Below are positions 28,801-36,841 of a DNA stretch of 64,000 bases, one piece after another. The notes beneath the pieces were generated by a model that saw nothing but the letters and a program-made list of their open reading frames with translations, searched no databases and was not told the DNA's origin. Both the position numbers and the translations under genes were made by a program. Every line of letters begins with the position of its first letter. Position 1 is the stretch's first letter. The DNA comes from Halorubrum kocurii JCM 14978 (lineage in GTDB: Archaea > Halobacteriota > Halobacteria > Halobacteriales > Haloferacaceae), in assembly GCF_000337355.1 (NCBI RefSeq), contig NZ_AOJH01000037.1, positions 23,939 to 87,938 of the forward strand. The letters are read 5' to 3'.

Positions 28801-29064
28801 CGCGTCCGTGACGAACGTCGACGGTCCGGCATACGTATCTGCCTCGTACAGCGCGTCGACGAGCGTCCGAAACCCGTCAAGCTGAAGTTCTACACGTGAC
28901 CCGTGCGCATTCCACTGATCACCGATAACTGTATCGTCCACCGCCGGCGGTTCAAGATACAACACCGAGTGCGGCACGCCCGTAGCCCGGTCACCAGCCC
29001 ACCGGAGTGCGGTACCCCGACTGCGGGAGGGCGTCGATCGAGAGAACATCCGGCAGGTCGTCAT
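25798..29064 (-). CDS. AddB-like PD-(D/E)xK nuclease subunit with Fe-S cysteines
   Basis: 1088 residues. The C-terminal third has a RecB-family nuclease core (KIDRLDITSDGGLVGVDYKTGS, read here as GKIDRLDI plus GVDYKTG, then QLPAYLLMAEDAL). Flanking cysteines, one at CGFKYYLG upstream and three at CEYCPYRDAC downstream, match the split 4Fe-4S site of AddB. The N-terminal helicase-like half shows no clear Walker A, as expected for a non-motor or degenerate AddB subunit; the N-terminus (MTTCRMFSRS) is unusual and may be misread. Its stop overlaps the AddA start by 4 nt. Its 5' end lies ~150 bp from the second queC fragment, so the operon fills the block to its boundary. Confidence 0.85.
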   Translation of the reverse strand: MTTCRMFSRSTPSRSRGTALRWAGDRATGVPHSVLYLEPPAVDDTVIGDQWNAHGSRVELQLDGFRTLVDALYEADTYAGPSTFVTDAERRWIVEEALARIEDPTHPLYTENDPAVGLIEQAEELLTLLEFADAITADEVKQRLTREGLPNLGRVLSQFVRLVHEARRDGLGNAKTFRSERFRHVLNAGQQLVGSELAATDVVVIGSFQTISPLERNLVELLADTFDTGVVVPRVTESDEPNGADDAVRRIYEWYADLGFTSTATVEHSESPTLRETAAASLYQHVDGGDESVTVGSGVAVETHATIQREVRAVVSEVRSLIGEGVNPEAIAVAPFDTETYGDRLTDGLHDADVPVSFHSSQSFFATSTGKLFEAVMDLGTEPDRQAPLVRLLSNPLVYPGQRGSTRRVLRTAELLESTQVSVLADHVEATDENLVRDAVEACDKFATNDDFDAARQELFAALGIPTSDDGTNLTDGVEFSRHVTAREQQAIEAVADVCASLTDLRPSSRRTVDADTTVEALRRALEQISIDTTIGRESNSVRVCSPVEAVGNDTDHVIVPGLTTEHTPSPPRRLAFARPLNDAHSDFEAADPVSGTRYVFAQLLASDATVTFTAPERDANGDPYVIADTVLELERVTEQEVKRGDSNRAGPATYADVHRSLATAIDTDAVTPREVVENADTYDIDIPGANAPERLAGGVQVAAARAADTVGKYDGHVDPEVISDLRDGGKPYSPSRLETFADCGFKYYLGNVLDIEPDDEVTLEPDALDVGTYVHDVLERFYRDWRAAGHQNVTGDTLSDAETKLYAVAAERLVELDARDTAFHDAWLAALFDGLDVPDNQYGDSVAAAGLFKRFLRAEVELAPRDVTPTYFEAHVGLTPDEPGPEVISDGPVRVPGTDVEIRGKIDRLDITSDGGLVGVDYKTGSTNSESDTIDGYAFQLPAYLLMAEDALDGEPVGASYYRVTPKSSVSPHDGTIGGDEDAAHAYWGTDDPDPLRRYRSLTFDTRNEFNEFLHETVPDRIARISAAVDDGAFHPTVLDPDTAGCEYCPYRDACDVRHHRRHAVHQQLTDTNTPHYAPGLDTEDTK

Positions 29065-29210
29065 TATGTTATCCTCTCGTGATCACTACGTGAAACTTGT
29101 GCTGTCCAAGCCGGTGTCTCTCAGGTGAATTAGACCCTGCTACAGATGTAACTCACCCTACCACTAATCTGTTGAGTGGTGTACTCGGAGGTAGCGAATC
29201 TGACGGTACC

Positions 29211-29501
29211 ATGGGGATCACCCGGCGGGCCTTTTTCGATGCCTTTCAGAACGTCATTGATGTCGGGACAAAACCGGAGACAGAGATTGAACTGAAAGCG
29301 CCGTTCGTTGAGTGGTCGAAAACGGAAATCGCGGAGCGCGGGTTGGAGCTCGGCGTGCCGTACAAGATGACGTGGTCGTGTTACCGCGATGAGGAGCCGG
29401 CGTGTGGAACGTGTGATGCGTGTGCCTTCCGGCTTGAAGCGTTCCGGAACGCTGGGTCACGCGATCCGATCGGGTATGCTGAGCGGCCGGAGTTCTCGTA
29501 A
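29211..29501 (+). pseudogene. queC 3' fragment, copy 2 (in frame, no PP-loop)
   Basis: Matches the last ~90 codons of queC (from about nt 18992) and ends precisely at the stop codon. It stays in frame and has an ATG at 29211, but it lacks the PP-loop and so cannot make preQ0. Compared with intact queC over the 90 residues after the junction, I count two amino-acid changes (E to K, and E to G in GYAERPEFS) against roughly twenty third-position changes. That pattern means it descends from a working queC of another lineage, not from a recent local duplication. The sequence after the stop differs from that after intact queC. Confidence 0.85.
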
Positions 29502-29554
29502 GCGAAATCGGGAATATATCGGTATGAATTGTGTTAATCGCTCAGATGTTTTCC

Positions 29555-29929
29555 CTATTTTCCCCAGACTGTACCGATACCAAGCTTTTCTCCGAGGAGT
29601 TTTAGCATCAAAATCAGAAATCCCAGAATCAAAATTGTTCCAAGATGTCCAAATATCGGATGTACAAGATCAGAGGTGATATCTGGCGAAATAAACAGCA
29701 ATACTAACCCAGCAAGAACGAATCCTGCTGTGTAGGTTTTTGTCCAATATTTGGCAGAGATATAGATACTCAACAGCATAATTCCCGTTAGCAATAAAAA
29801 GACAAATCCGGCTACGACGTCACCCCAAGCGGTTTGCGCGTAGACAACTCCCAGAAAAACGGCAATTGATGGTAACGCGATCTCGAAAATAGCCCGAACA
29901 ATTCCGTTCGTTATTGTTGGTGTTCCCAT
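29555..29929 (-). CDS. Small membrane protein
   Basis: 124 residues with four hydrophobic segments (IFEIALPSIAVFLGVVYA, then VVAGFVFLLLTGIMLLSIYI, read as two separate helices; TAGFVLAGLVLLFIS; ILILGFLILMLKLL). No known family is recognised. It lies next to the queC fragment and is divergent from the tubulin-AAA gene, 217 bp away. Its AT-rich composition is like that of the tubulin-AAA gene, suggesting they arrived together. Confidence 0.65.
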   Translation of the reverse strand: MGTPTITNGIVRAIFEIALPSIAVFLGVVYAQTAWGDVVAGFVFLLLTGIMLLSIYISAKYWTKTYTAGFVLAGLVLLFISPDITSDLVHPIFGHLGTILILGFLILMLKLLGEKLGIGTVWGK

Positions 29930-30146
29930 TTTATAATGTCACACTCTATTTCTCATAGGTCTACTAAGTCCACTGTGGATGAGATATAATTAATTCTACG
30001 GATTCTAGTTGGTCCGATAATATCCGAGCCATACACGAAAGGCTAGCCTAGTGTCAGCTTCCATCTTATACCTTTTATTAACTAATATTCAAGAGTACAT
30101 TCTCCGATTTGGCAAAGGTTAGGTGCTCAGGTTAGTTAGATTAGGT

Positions 30147-33008
30147 ATGGATTTGGGCGTTCTCGGACTTGGAAGTGGAGGAAACAGAATTGTGGATTCA
30201 ATGATACAAAAAGAGTTCACTGAGGGAAGTCATGTTATTTATGAAGCGATTGGAATCGACTCATCGAAATCAGATATCGCAGGACTCGAGTATATCTCTA
30301 AATCCAAGCGGGTTACAGTAGGTCTTTCTGAGGTCGGTGGACACGGTGTTGGTTCCAATCTCGAAATGGGATCAGATATCGTTAGTAATGAAGAACGGGA
30401 AATAGCATCGGCGATTAGTAATTCAATGTTAGAAGAAGTCGACGCATATCTTGTCGTAACCTGTGCTGGTGGTGGAATGGCTGGGGGTGCCTCAACGCTG
30501 ATTGATTTATTCCGTGCAATCGACACGAAGCCAGTGTACGCAGCTGTCGTACTTCCTCATATGGGTGAAGGGGGACTGTGTGTTCTTAACGCGTGTCTAA
30601 ATGTAAACACAATATATCCGAGTGCAGATGGCGTGTTTCTTTTTGACAACGGGCACTACTATGACAATGAATCGGACAATTTTCGGCGTGAAGATGCCAC
30701 TGAGGCATTCTCAAGTCAACTTTTGGGGCTATTCTCATTTATAAATACAGAGTCAAAGGCTACTGGCAACGCATTGCTCCATGATGAGATCAATACGATG
30801 CTTGGGTCCCCCGGAATTGCGGCAGTTGGATGTGCTTCCACTACCGTTACCACTGGTTCCCAAGGTACAATTTCACGGTTCTTGGGGGAGGAGGCCAATA
30901 TTGATCCTGATGAAGCAACTGAAGAACTAACTTCACTCACCAAAGCAGCAGCTGATGACGTTGGTGTATTAACAGCCTATGACAACGTCCCAACAGCCAT
31001 ATTTTTCATATCAGGTCCGCAGGAGTATTTGAACTCCGACGCGATCAGACTAGCGGAACAGAAAGTGGTAGATCCCAACATTACAGACGTCACAATTAGA
31101 ACCACCGTTAATGACTCATCTACGCTCGAAGTTGTGGTCGGATTTGCAGGTATCACAGAGGCTCCGATACTTAATTGGCTAGAGCAGATTTATGACGAAT
31201 CCGGTGAAAAATCCGGTACAACTGATTCTCGACCCCCCTTCCGCATTACTAATCACTCAAGCAATACTACTGAAAATCAGGATGATACAACGGGCTCAGT
31301 CCAACAACCAAAGGATGATACACCGACCACATCCGATGAGACAGTTACCCAAACAGAGGGTGCCGAACACACAGAACAATCTATTCCTGACCCATCAGAT
31401 GTCCAAGGGGTTGATCGACCACCAGAGAGATCATTTGACGATGTAATTGGACTCTCTGATGTCAAAGAACGCATCAAAGAGGATGTACTGATCCCCGCGA
31501 GGGACGACCGATTCGATGAGTACGGAATCGGATCTGTAACAGGTGTGTTATTCCATGGACCGCCAGGAACAGGCAAAACGTACGTTGCAAAGGCAACCGC
31601 TGGTGAACTAGGTTACAATTATATGGAGGTTGATCCCTCCGATATCAAAAGTCAGTATGTCGGTGGTGGATCTGAGAATGTGAACGAGCTATTTGAGCGT
31701 GCGAAAACAGCCCAACCGACATTAATTTTTATTGATGAGATTGACTCTATCGCAGGCGAACGTTCCGAAACAGGTGGTATGACACAATCAGAGCGTAGCA
31801 TGATAAATGAATTACTTGGAGAACTCTCTAAACTTAATGAGAGCGAAGATGACGTTATTGTTGTTGCTGCGACGAACACGCTCGACGATGTCGATACTGC
31901 AATTAAGCGGTCAGGGCGGTTTGATACGACAATTCATATCGGAGCTCCGGACTTCGAGACACGGTATGGTATTCTTCAATCAACGTTAGACGATGGTCCA
32001 CCGAATGAACTCACCAATATCGATTCCGATGTCATCCGATCGAAGACCGACGGACTTGTCAGTAGCGACATGGCTGAGATCGGGAAATCGTCAATACGAA
32101 AGGCTCTTGCAGCATCTCAAGACGGATCAACGCCTGTTGTCAGAGTAGAATATTTACTCGAAAGTATCGAAGAGATAGTTTCGAAGCGCCAACAAGATAA
32201 TTCGGCGGCAAAAATGATTCAGGAGCCTCCGGAAATCGATTTCAATGACGTTGCTGGCATGGATGGTTTAAAACGCAAACTCAGTCAAACAATCATTGAC
32301 CCCGCAGAAAACCCGGAAAAATATGAACAATACGGATTAGACATTACAAACGGAGTGTTATTATACGGTCCTCCGGGCACCGGTAAAACGTATTTAAGCA
32401 AAGCTGTTGCTGGTGAGCTAGAATTCAATCTCATCAGTATTACTGCGTCTGATGTTGTAAGTAAATGGATCGGAGAAGGAACTCAGAATGTTGGTGAGTT
32501 GTTCGAGACTGCGCTTGACAACCAGCCATCTATCGTGTTCATTGACGAGATCGACGCTATTGCAAGCCAACGGGGTGGTGGAGATAGAATGCATCAAGAT
32601 CAAAAACAGATTGTCAACGAGATTCTTACTGGGATGTCGGAGGTGCAGGGAGAGGATGTAGTAGTTATTGCTGCGACAAACCTTCGTTCTTCGCTCGATG
32701 ATGCGCTTACACGCTCGGGACGATTTGACGAAACGATCGAAGTCCCACCACCAGACGATGAGGCACGCATAGAGATGCTCAAATATCACTTATCAGATCG
32801 ACCACTTGCAACTGATAAAATAAACTGGGAAGAAATCAAGATGGTGAGCAGAAAGGATGCAAATGGTCATCCATACGTCGCTTCCGACATGAAACTCATC
32901 ACAGAAACAGCTGCACGGGTGGCTATGAATCAAGGTTCGAAAATCACACAGGACCATCTTTGGCAGGCGATCGAAGATACTGACGCTAGCCATTCAACAT
33001 ATAATTGA
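30147..33008 (+). CDS. Tubulin/FtsZ-like GTPase domain fused to two AAA+ ATPase domains
   Basis: 953 residues from ATG 30147. Residues 1-~365 look like a tubulin/FtsZ-superfamily domain: the start GVLGLGSGGNRIVDSMIQ parallels the FtsZ nucleotide-binding start, and GGGMAGGAS at 108-116 is a variant of the tubulin GGGTG(S/T)G signature. The T7-type catalytic loop (LLHDEINTML) keeps only one of the usual acidic positions. After a polar linker (~366-430), two Cdc48-type AAA+ domains follow, with Walker A GPPGTGKT at 471 and 741, Walker B FIDEID in each, and SGRFD arginine-finger segments. The fusion implies a filament- or membrane-associated AAA machine. The gene is visibly AT-richer than its neighbours. 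I know of no described protein with this architecture. Confidence 0.8.
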   Translation: MDLGVLGLGSGGNRIVDSMIQKEFTEGSHVIYEAIGIDSSKSDIAGLEYISKSKRVTVGLSEVGGHGVGSNLEMGSDIVSNEEREIASAISNSMLEEVDAYLVVTCAGGGMAGGASTLIDLFRAIDTKPVYAAVVLPHMGEGGLCVLNACLNVNTIYPSADGVFLFDNGHYYDNESDNFRREDATEAFSSQLLGLFSFINTESKATGNALLHDEINTMLGSPGIAAVGCASTTVTTGSQGTISRFLGEEANIDPDEATEELTSLTKAAADDVGVLTAYDNVPTAIFFISGPQEYLNSDAIRLAEQKVVDPNITDVTIRTTVNDSSTLEVVVGFAGITEAPILNWLEQIYDESGEKSGTTDSRPPFRITNHSSNTTENQDDTTGSVQQPKDDTPTTSDETVTQTEGAEHTEQSIPDPSDVQGVDRPPERSFDDVIGLSDVKERIKEDVLIPARDDRFDEYGIGSVTGVLFHGPPGTGKTYVAKATAGELGYNYMEVDPSDIKSQYVGGGSENVNELFERAKTAQPTLIFIDEIDSIAGERSETGGMTQSERSMINELLGELSKLNESEDDVIVVAATNTLDDVDTAIKRSGRFDTTIHIGAPDFETRYGILQSTLDDGPPNELTNIDSDVIRSKTDGLVSSDMAEIGKSSIRKALAASQDGSTPVVRVEYLLESIEEIVSKRQQDNSAAKMIQEPPEIDFNDVAGMDGLKRKLSQTIIDPAENPEKYEQYGLDITNGVLLYGPPGTGKTYLSKAVAGELEFNLISITASDVVSKWIGEGTQNVGELFETALDNQPSIVFIDEIDAIASQRGGGDRMHQDQKQIVNEILTGMSEVQGEDVVVIAATNLRSSLDDALTRSGRFDETIEVPPPDDEARIEMLKYHLSDRPLATDKINWEEIKMVSRKDANGHPYVASDMKLITETAARVAMNQGSKITQDHLWQAIEDTDASHSTYN

Positions 33009-33066
33009 GAATTTAAATATCATATCCTCTGACTGTAGTTGAATATCACCACGAATTGTTGCGCTA

Positions 33067-33444
33067 TCAAGCAATATTGAGAACAAAATATCGGCGTGCT
33101 GCCATCATATCTCCACGGATCGTCGCGTCTCGCAAATCCATTGGGTGAGTTGTTTGCCCTCGGAGAATGTGATAAGACAGATCTAATGTAGGTAGTGTGA
33201 CACCAACAAAACGATTTGGAGAATTGTTGTGAGCACTTTCCGATTCAGTTGGTGAATAAATACTATGTAAGAATGTCTCAGTGAGGTCTTCCTGCCGCCG
33301 AGCAGCATGCGTTGGTGAGATGTCATAAAGGCAATACTCTCCATCAGAAACAGCAGTGCGCGGACAATGCCACGTATCGTCTAGATAGGGGAATAGAGTG
33401 TCATCAGAAACATCATGAGTATAATTACAGGGCGTAGAAGCCAT
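33067..33444 (-). CDS. Short cysteine-containing N-terminal region, likely truncated pentapeptide-repeat type protein
   Basis: 125 residues. CNYTHDVS ... WHCPRTAVSDGEYCLYD resembles the zinc-binding head of large haloarchaeal proteins whose bodies are pentapeptide repeats, and NRFVGVTLPTLDLSY with LRDATIRGDM looks like the first such repeats. The frame then stops (RRYFVLNIA), so this is probably a truncated remnant. It follows the tubulin-AAA gene in the opposite orientation, 58 bp away. Confidence 0.5.
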   Translation of the reverse strand: MASTPCNYTHDVSDDTLFPYLDDTWHCPRTAVSDGEYCLYDISPTHAARRQEDLTETFLHSIYSPTESESAHNNSPNRFVGVTLPTLDLSYHILRGQTTHPMDLRDATIRGDMMAARRYFVLNIA

Positions 33445-33539
33445 CTATCTTGTCTATTGATGGGTCAACGAGTGTCTAGTCGTTAATCACGGAGAGATTC
33501 AAATAAGCTTGACACCAGTCTCAGATTAAACAATACAAA

Positions 33540-33998
33540 TCACTCTGAGTCTGTATGGCTGTCTCGAATCTCATGTTCATACTCGTCGACTGTAACACGA
33601 GACCCCTCTCGGGCGGGGTCTACCGGCGGATCTTCTGAGAGAAAAAACGCATCGTACCTCATATTTGGGCTAATATCGAGCGTTTCGCAGATCGCTTTGT
33701 ACGTCTGATCTGAGTCGATCCACGCGACCATTGCCACACCGCGAATAGACGGTGAATCAGACATCGCTTGCCCCATTGACCCCGGAACATGAATTTCGTA
33801 TTGGGGACCGTTCCCTGAGAGGTTCACTCGAACACACGCTTGTTCACTCTCCGGCGCGAACCGAAAACGGACATCATCAGCGTTGAGCTCTAATTCCGGA
33901 TGTCGCTCAATAATTGACCACGTTGCTTTCCGGCGTTTCTCTTCGATTGAGTCCCCGGCGTAATCGGCATCGGACTCTTCATAACACAGTTCACACAT
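33540..33998 (-). CDS. Hypothetical protein with N-terminal CxxC
   Basis: 152 residues beginning MCELCYEESD, followed by an alpha/beta body with no motif I recognise. It lies ~100 bp downstream of the 113-residue protein and the AAA+ gene on the same strand, so it may belong to their transcript. The CxxC start could bind zinc with a partner cysteine further on (CVRV, CETL). Confidence 0.6.
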   Translation of the reverse strand: MCELCYEESDADYAGDSIEEKRRKATWSIIERHPELELNADDVRFRFAPESEQACVRVNLSGNGPQYEIHVPGSMGQAMSDSPSIRGVAMVAWIDSDQTYKAICETLDISPNMRYDAFFLSEDPPVDPAREGSRVTVDEYEHEIRDSHTDSE

Positions 33999-34099
33999 AC
34001 AACCTTTCCTACGTTAGAACACACTCAACGATATTCATTCGCCTGGCCTAGCTGCGTCTTGATAAAATCGAGCCGTGGTGAACTCAGCGAATCGGATTG

Positions 34100-34441
34100 T
34101 CACTCCTCATTCGACTCCGGACTGTCATCGACTAATCGCCAGATGAACTCGTCGTCATTCGCTTCAGTGATCTTCAGTCCAAGTGCATCTGCAAAAGTGT
34201 CTAACCACACTTTGTTTCTCTCACGACCTACTAAGAGACTCACTCGCCCCTCCCGGTCTAAGTCTACGCGTGTATCCATCCCAAATTCCTCAAAGAATCC
34301 TCGCTGGGCGGCAAACCAGTTGAGGGCGTCACGAACCGAACAGAACTCTGGTATCACCTGACCCATGTCGCTCGATTCAGGGGGCGATTCGATGACCTCC
34401 TCGACAACTCCGTCCTGATTTTCGGTCTCGTCCATGTCCAC
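34100..34441 (-). CDS. Small acidic protein coupled to the AAA+ ATPase
   Basis: 113 residues, acidic at both ends, with a compact centre (FCSVRDALNWFAAQRGFFEEF ... RVSLLVGRERNKVWLDTFADALG, two helical blocks). It starts 2 nt after the stop of the AAA+ gene, so the two are co-expressed. It is a good candidate for an adaptor or substrate-recognition partner of the ATPase. There is no database-like match I can recall. Confidence 0.6.
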   Translation of the reverse strand: MDMDETENQDGVVEEVIESPPESSDMGQVIPEFCSVRDALNWFAAQRGFFEEFGMDTRVDLDREGRVSLLVGRERNKVWLDTFADALGLKITEANDDEFIWRLVDDSPESNEE

Positions 34442-34443
34442 GA

Positions 34444-36561
34444 CTAGTAATACCCGACACCGATGTCAGTGGGGTCATCTGTCTCGTGAGCTGAAGCCAA
34501 ACTTGGATCAACGGTGTGAATCGCTTGCTCAAGATGCTGTTGTGCGATCAACTCGATGTCATCAGGCTGTGCTTCGGACATTGCGTACCGGGCGGCCTCA
34601 TCGACGATCTTTGCCAGATCAGCTGCAACATACGGTGTCCCACCCGATGTTGTCTCTGTGAGGTGTTGAATCTCGTCCCAGTCGATTTCGGACGTATCCA
34701 CCGGCCGGTCCGCCAGTTGCGTCTTGAGAATCTTCACACGGGCCGTCCCATCAGGCGGCGGTATTTCCACGCGTTCGCCGAGACGACCGGAGCGGGTGAG
34801 CGCGTCATCAATAATATCTGGCCGGTTCGTCGTCCCGATGACGAACACATCTGAATTGTCGAGAGTAGAAATCTGCGTCAAGAGTTCATTTACTGCTTGC
34901 TCTTCGGTGTTGCTCATTTGAATGCCACCGCGTGAACTCGCAATGGCATCGATCTCGTCGATGAACACGATCGCCGGCGAGACGTCTTTCGCCTTCTCGA
35001 ATAGATCTTGAATGTTCTGTGCAGCCTCACCGACCCATTTGCTTACGATGTCGGATGCGGTAATCGGAAGGAACGAGCACCCGGCCTCTCCGGCGAGTGC
35101 TCTTGAAATATACGTCTTCCCCGTACCTGGTGGTCCGTACAATAGTACGCCGTTCGAAATCTCTAACCCGTACTGATCATACAGCTCTGGGTTCGTCAGG
35201 GGGTCGAGCAAGGTTTCTGTCAGTCGCTGTTTTGTCTCGTCCATTCCGCCGACCGCTGAGAAATCGATATCCGGTGTTTCGGTCAGGAACTCACCGGCAG
35301 TGTCAGCCGACTGTTTTTCGGTCACACCAGCCACCTGCTCCATGATTAAATCGGCAGACACGCATGGAACCTCGCCGCGGGCATTGCGACGGACACTCGC
35401 ACGTTTCGATTTATCGACTACCTCAACGATATCGCTTGAAGACAGGTTCGTCGTTGCCTCAACGAACGCGTCGATAAACGTTGTATCCGTCCAAACCGGG
35501 TCGACGTCCCCATCAAACGATCTGAGTTCAGTTTCGAGGATCGCCAGCCGCGTCATCGCATCTGGCATTCCGATTTTGATCCGCGTGTCAAATCTCCCCG
35601 TCCGTTTCAACGCGGCATCGACTTGGTCTGGTCGGTTCGTTGCCCCGATTACGACCACGTCAGTATCCCGCTCGTTAATATCGCCGACGTGCCGGAGGAG
35701 TTGATTTACTGCTTCGGCACGTCCTTGGTGGAGACCAGAGTCCCGCTCCGGAGCAATACTATCGAGTTCGTCGAAAAACACGACACACGGCTGGTGCTCT
35801 TCTGCGAGTTCGAACACCTCCGCGATATTCTCTTGCGTCTGTCCGAACTCACTATCTCTAAGCAACCCGACGTCGACTTCGAAAAAGTTGTATGCTAATT
35901 CACCGGCTAGCGCAGTTGCGACATGCGTTTTCCCGGTTCCTGGCGGGCCGAATAACAGTAATCCGTTCGCTTTGCCGATGTCGTACTCGTCGAACTGTGG
36001 GTCGGTGAACGGTCTAATAATCTCCTCGCGGAGCTCTTGTTTCACGGCATGGAGCCCAGCGATCTCGCTGAAGTCTAGATCTGGGGGCGGGTCGATGTAC
36101 TCGTTGTCTGGGGCAACCACAGCGTCGGGGTCGGAGTGAGGTGTCGATTGGGTTCCCGGGACAGGGTCGGGCTGGTTATCTGCGGCTGGGGAGGGCTTCA
36201 CGTACTCGAAACGTGGAGTCCGCTGTGCGAGCTCGTTGAATGCAGTCGATGGTGACTTTCCGGGCCAGTATCGAATCGTTCGTTGTTCGCCTGCTGCTAA
36301 CTCGATGCGTATCTGAAACTCATTGGTTTCCGCTTGAGCTCCCCAGGTGACGAATTCCTTGTCCGTCGCTTTTGTTGACGCGATATCGCACGTGACGGGA
36401 AATTCTTCGACAATACCAGCGACCTTGTCGGTCTCATTCCGGTTCTCGAAAGTCAAACGGATACAGCGTGGGTAGAGGCCGTCTCGCTTTTCGATCGATT
36501 TGTCGATCCAAATTCCACTTTGAACCGTCTCTACTGATAGTGCTTCGTCGTTGCTTCCCAT
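34444..36561 (-). CDS. Cdc48-like tandem AAA+ ATPase with beta-rich N-domain
   Basis: 705 residues. The first ~150 are beta-rich and unlike the Cdc48 N-domain. Two AAA+ domains follow, each with GPPGTGKT (from residues 205 and 476), acidic Walker B (FFDELDS in the first, FIDEIDA in the second) and SGR arginine-finger segments (KRTGRFD, TRSGRLGE). The second Walker B is canonical while the first has FFDELD. The domain pair is like that of the tubulin-AAA gene, and the two lie in the same queC-bounded block on opposite strands. It was probably duplicated from the same stock. Likely a protein-remodelling motor with a dedicated substrate. Confidence 0.85.
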   Translation of the reverse strand: MGSNDEALSVETVQSGIWIDKSIEKRDGLYPRCIRLTFENRNETDKVAGIVEEFPVTCDIASTKATDKEFVTWGAQAETNEFQIRIELAAGEQRTIRYWPGKSPSTAFNELAQRTPRFEYVKPSPAADNQPDPVPGTQSTPHSDPDAVVAPDNEYIDPPPDLDFSEIAGLHAVKQELREEIIRPFTDPQFDEYDIGKANGLLLFGPPGTGKTHVATALAGELAYNFFEVDVGLLRDSEFGQTQENIAEVFELAEEHQPCVVFFDELDSIAPERDSGLHQGRAEAVNQLLRHVGDINERDTDVVVIGATNRPDQVDAALKRTGRFDTRIKIGMPDAMTRLAILETELRSFDGDVDPVWTDTTFIDAFVEATTNLSSSDIVEVVDKSKRASVRRNARGEVPCVSADLIMEQVAGVTEKQSADTAGEFLTETPDIDFSAVGGMDETKQRLTETLLDPLTNPELYDQYGLEISNGVLLYGPPGTGKTYISRALAGEAGCSFLPITASDIVSKWVGEAAQNIQDLFEKAKDVSPAIVFIDEIDAIASSRGGIQMSNTEEQAVNELLTQISTLDNSDVFVIGTTNRPDIIDDALTRSGRLGERVEIPPPDGTARVKILKTQLADRPVDTSEIDWDEIQHLTETTSGGTPYVAADLAKIVDEAARYAMSEAQPDDIELIAQQHLEQAIHTVDPSLASAHETDDPTDIGVGYY

Positions 36562-36841
36562 CCGGTACCGAGTATCAACCGCTACACCAACATAATTCTA
36601 CGGCACATGTCAAATCGTAAATCACCGAAATTGACCGTTCTAATACCACCGTGGCTCTCGGGGTCAAAATAATGCCGAGCAAGACAGAGAGGGCATTCTG
36701 TTAGATCTTTTCAGATACCCCGACAGTCTCCCGACGTTTTGAGGAGACTGTTCCACTCACACTGATTTTGTTTCTCACTTTCCCAGGCCTCCACACAGTT
36801 TTTAACACGCAGTAAGAGTGTCAAGTAGACGGTGACAACGA

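Noticed and set aside
29211..29501. A second functional QueC
   Set aside because: The fragment lacks the PP-loop ATP-binding region, so it cannot be an independent enzyme despite its open frame.
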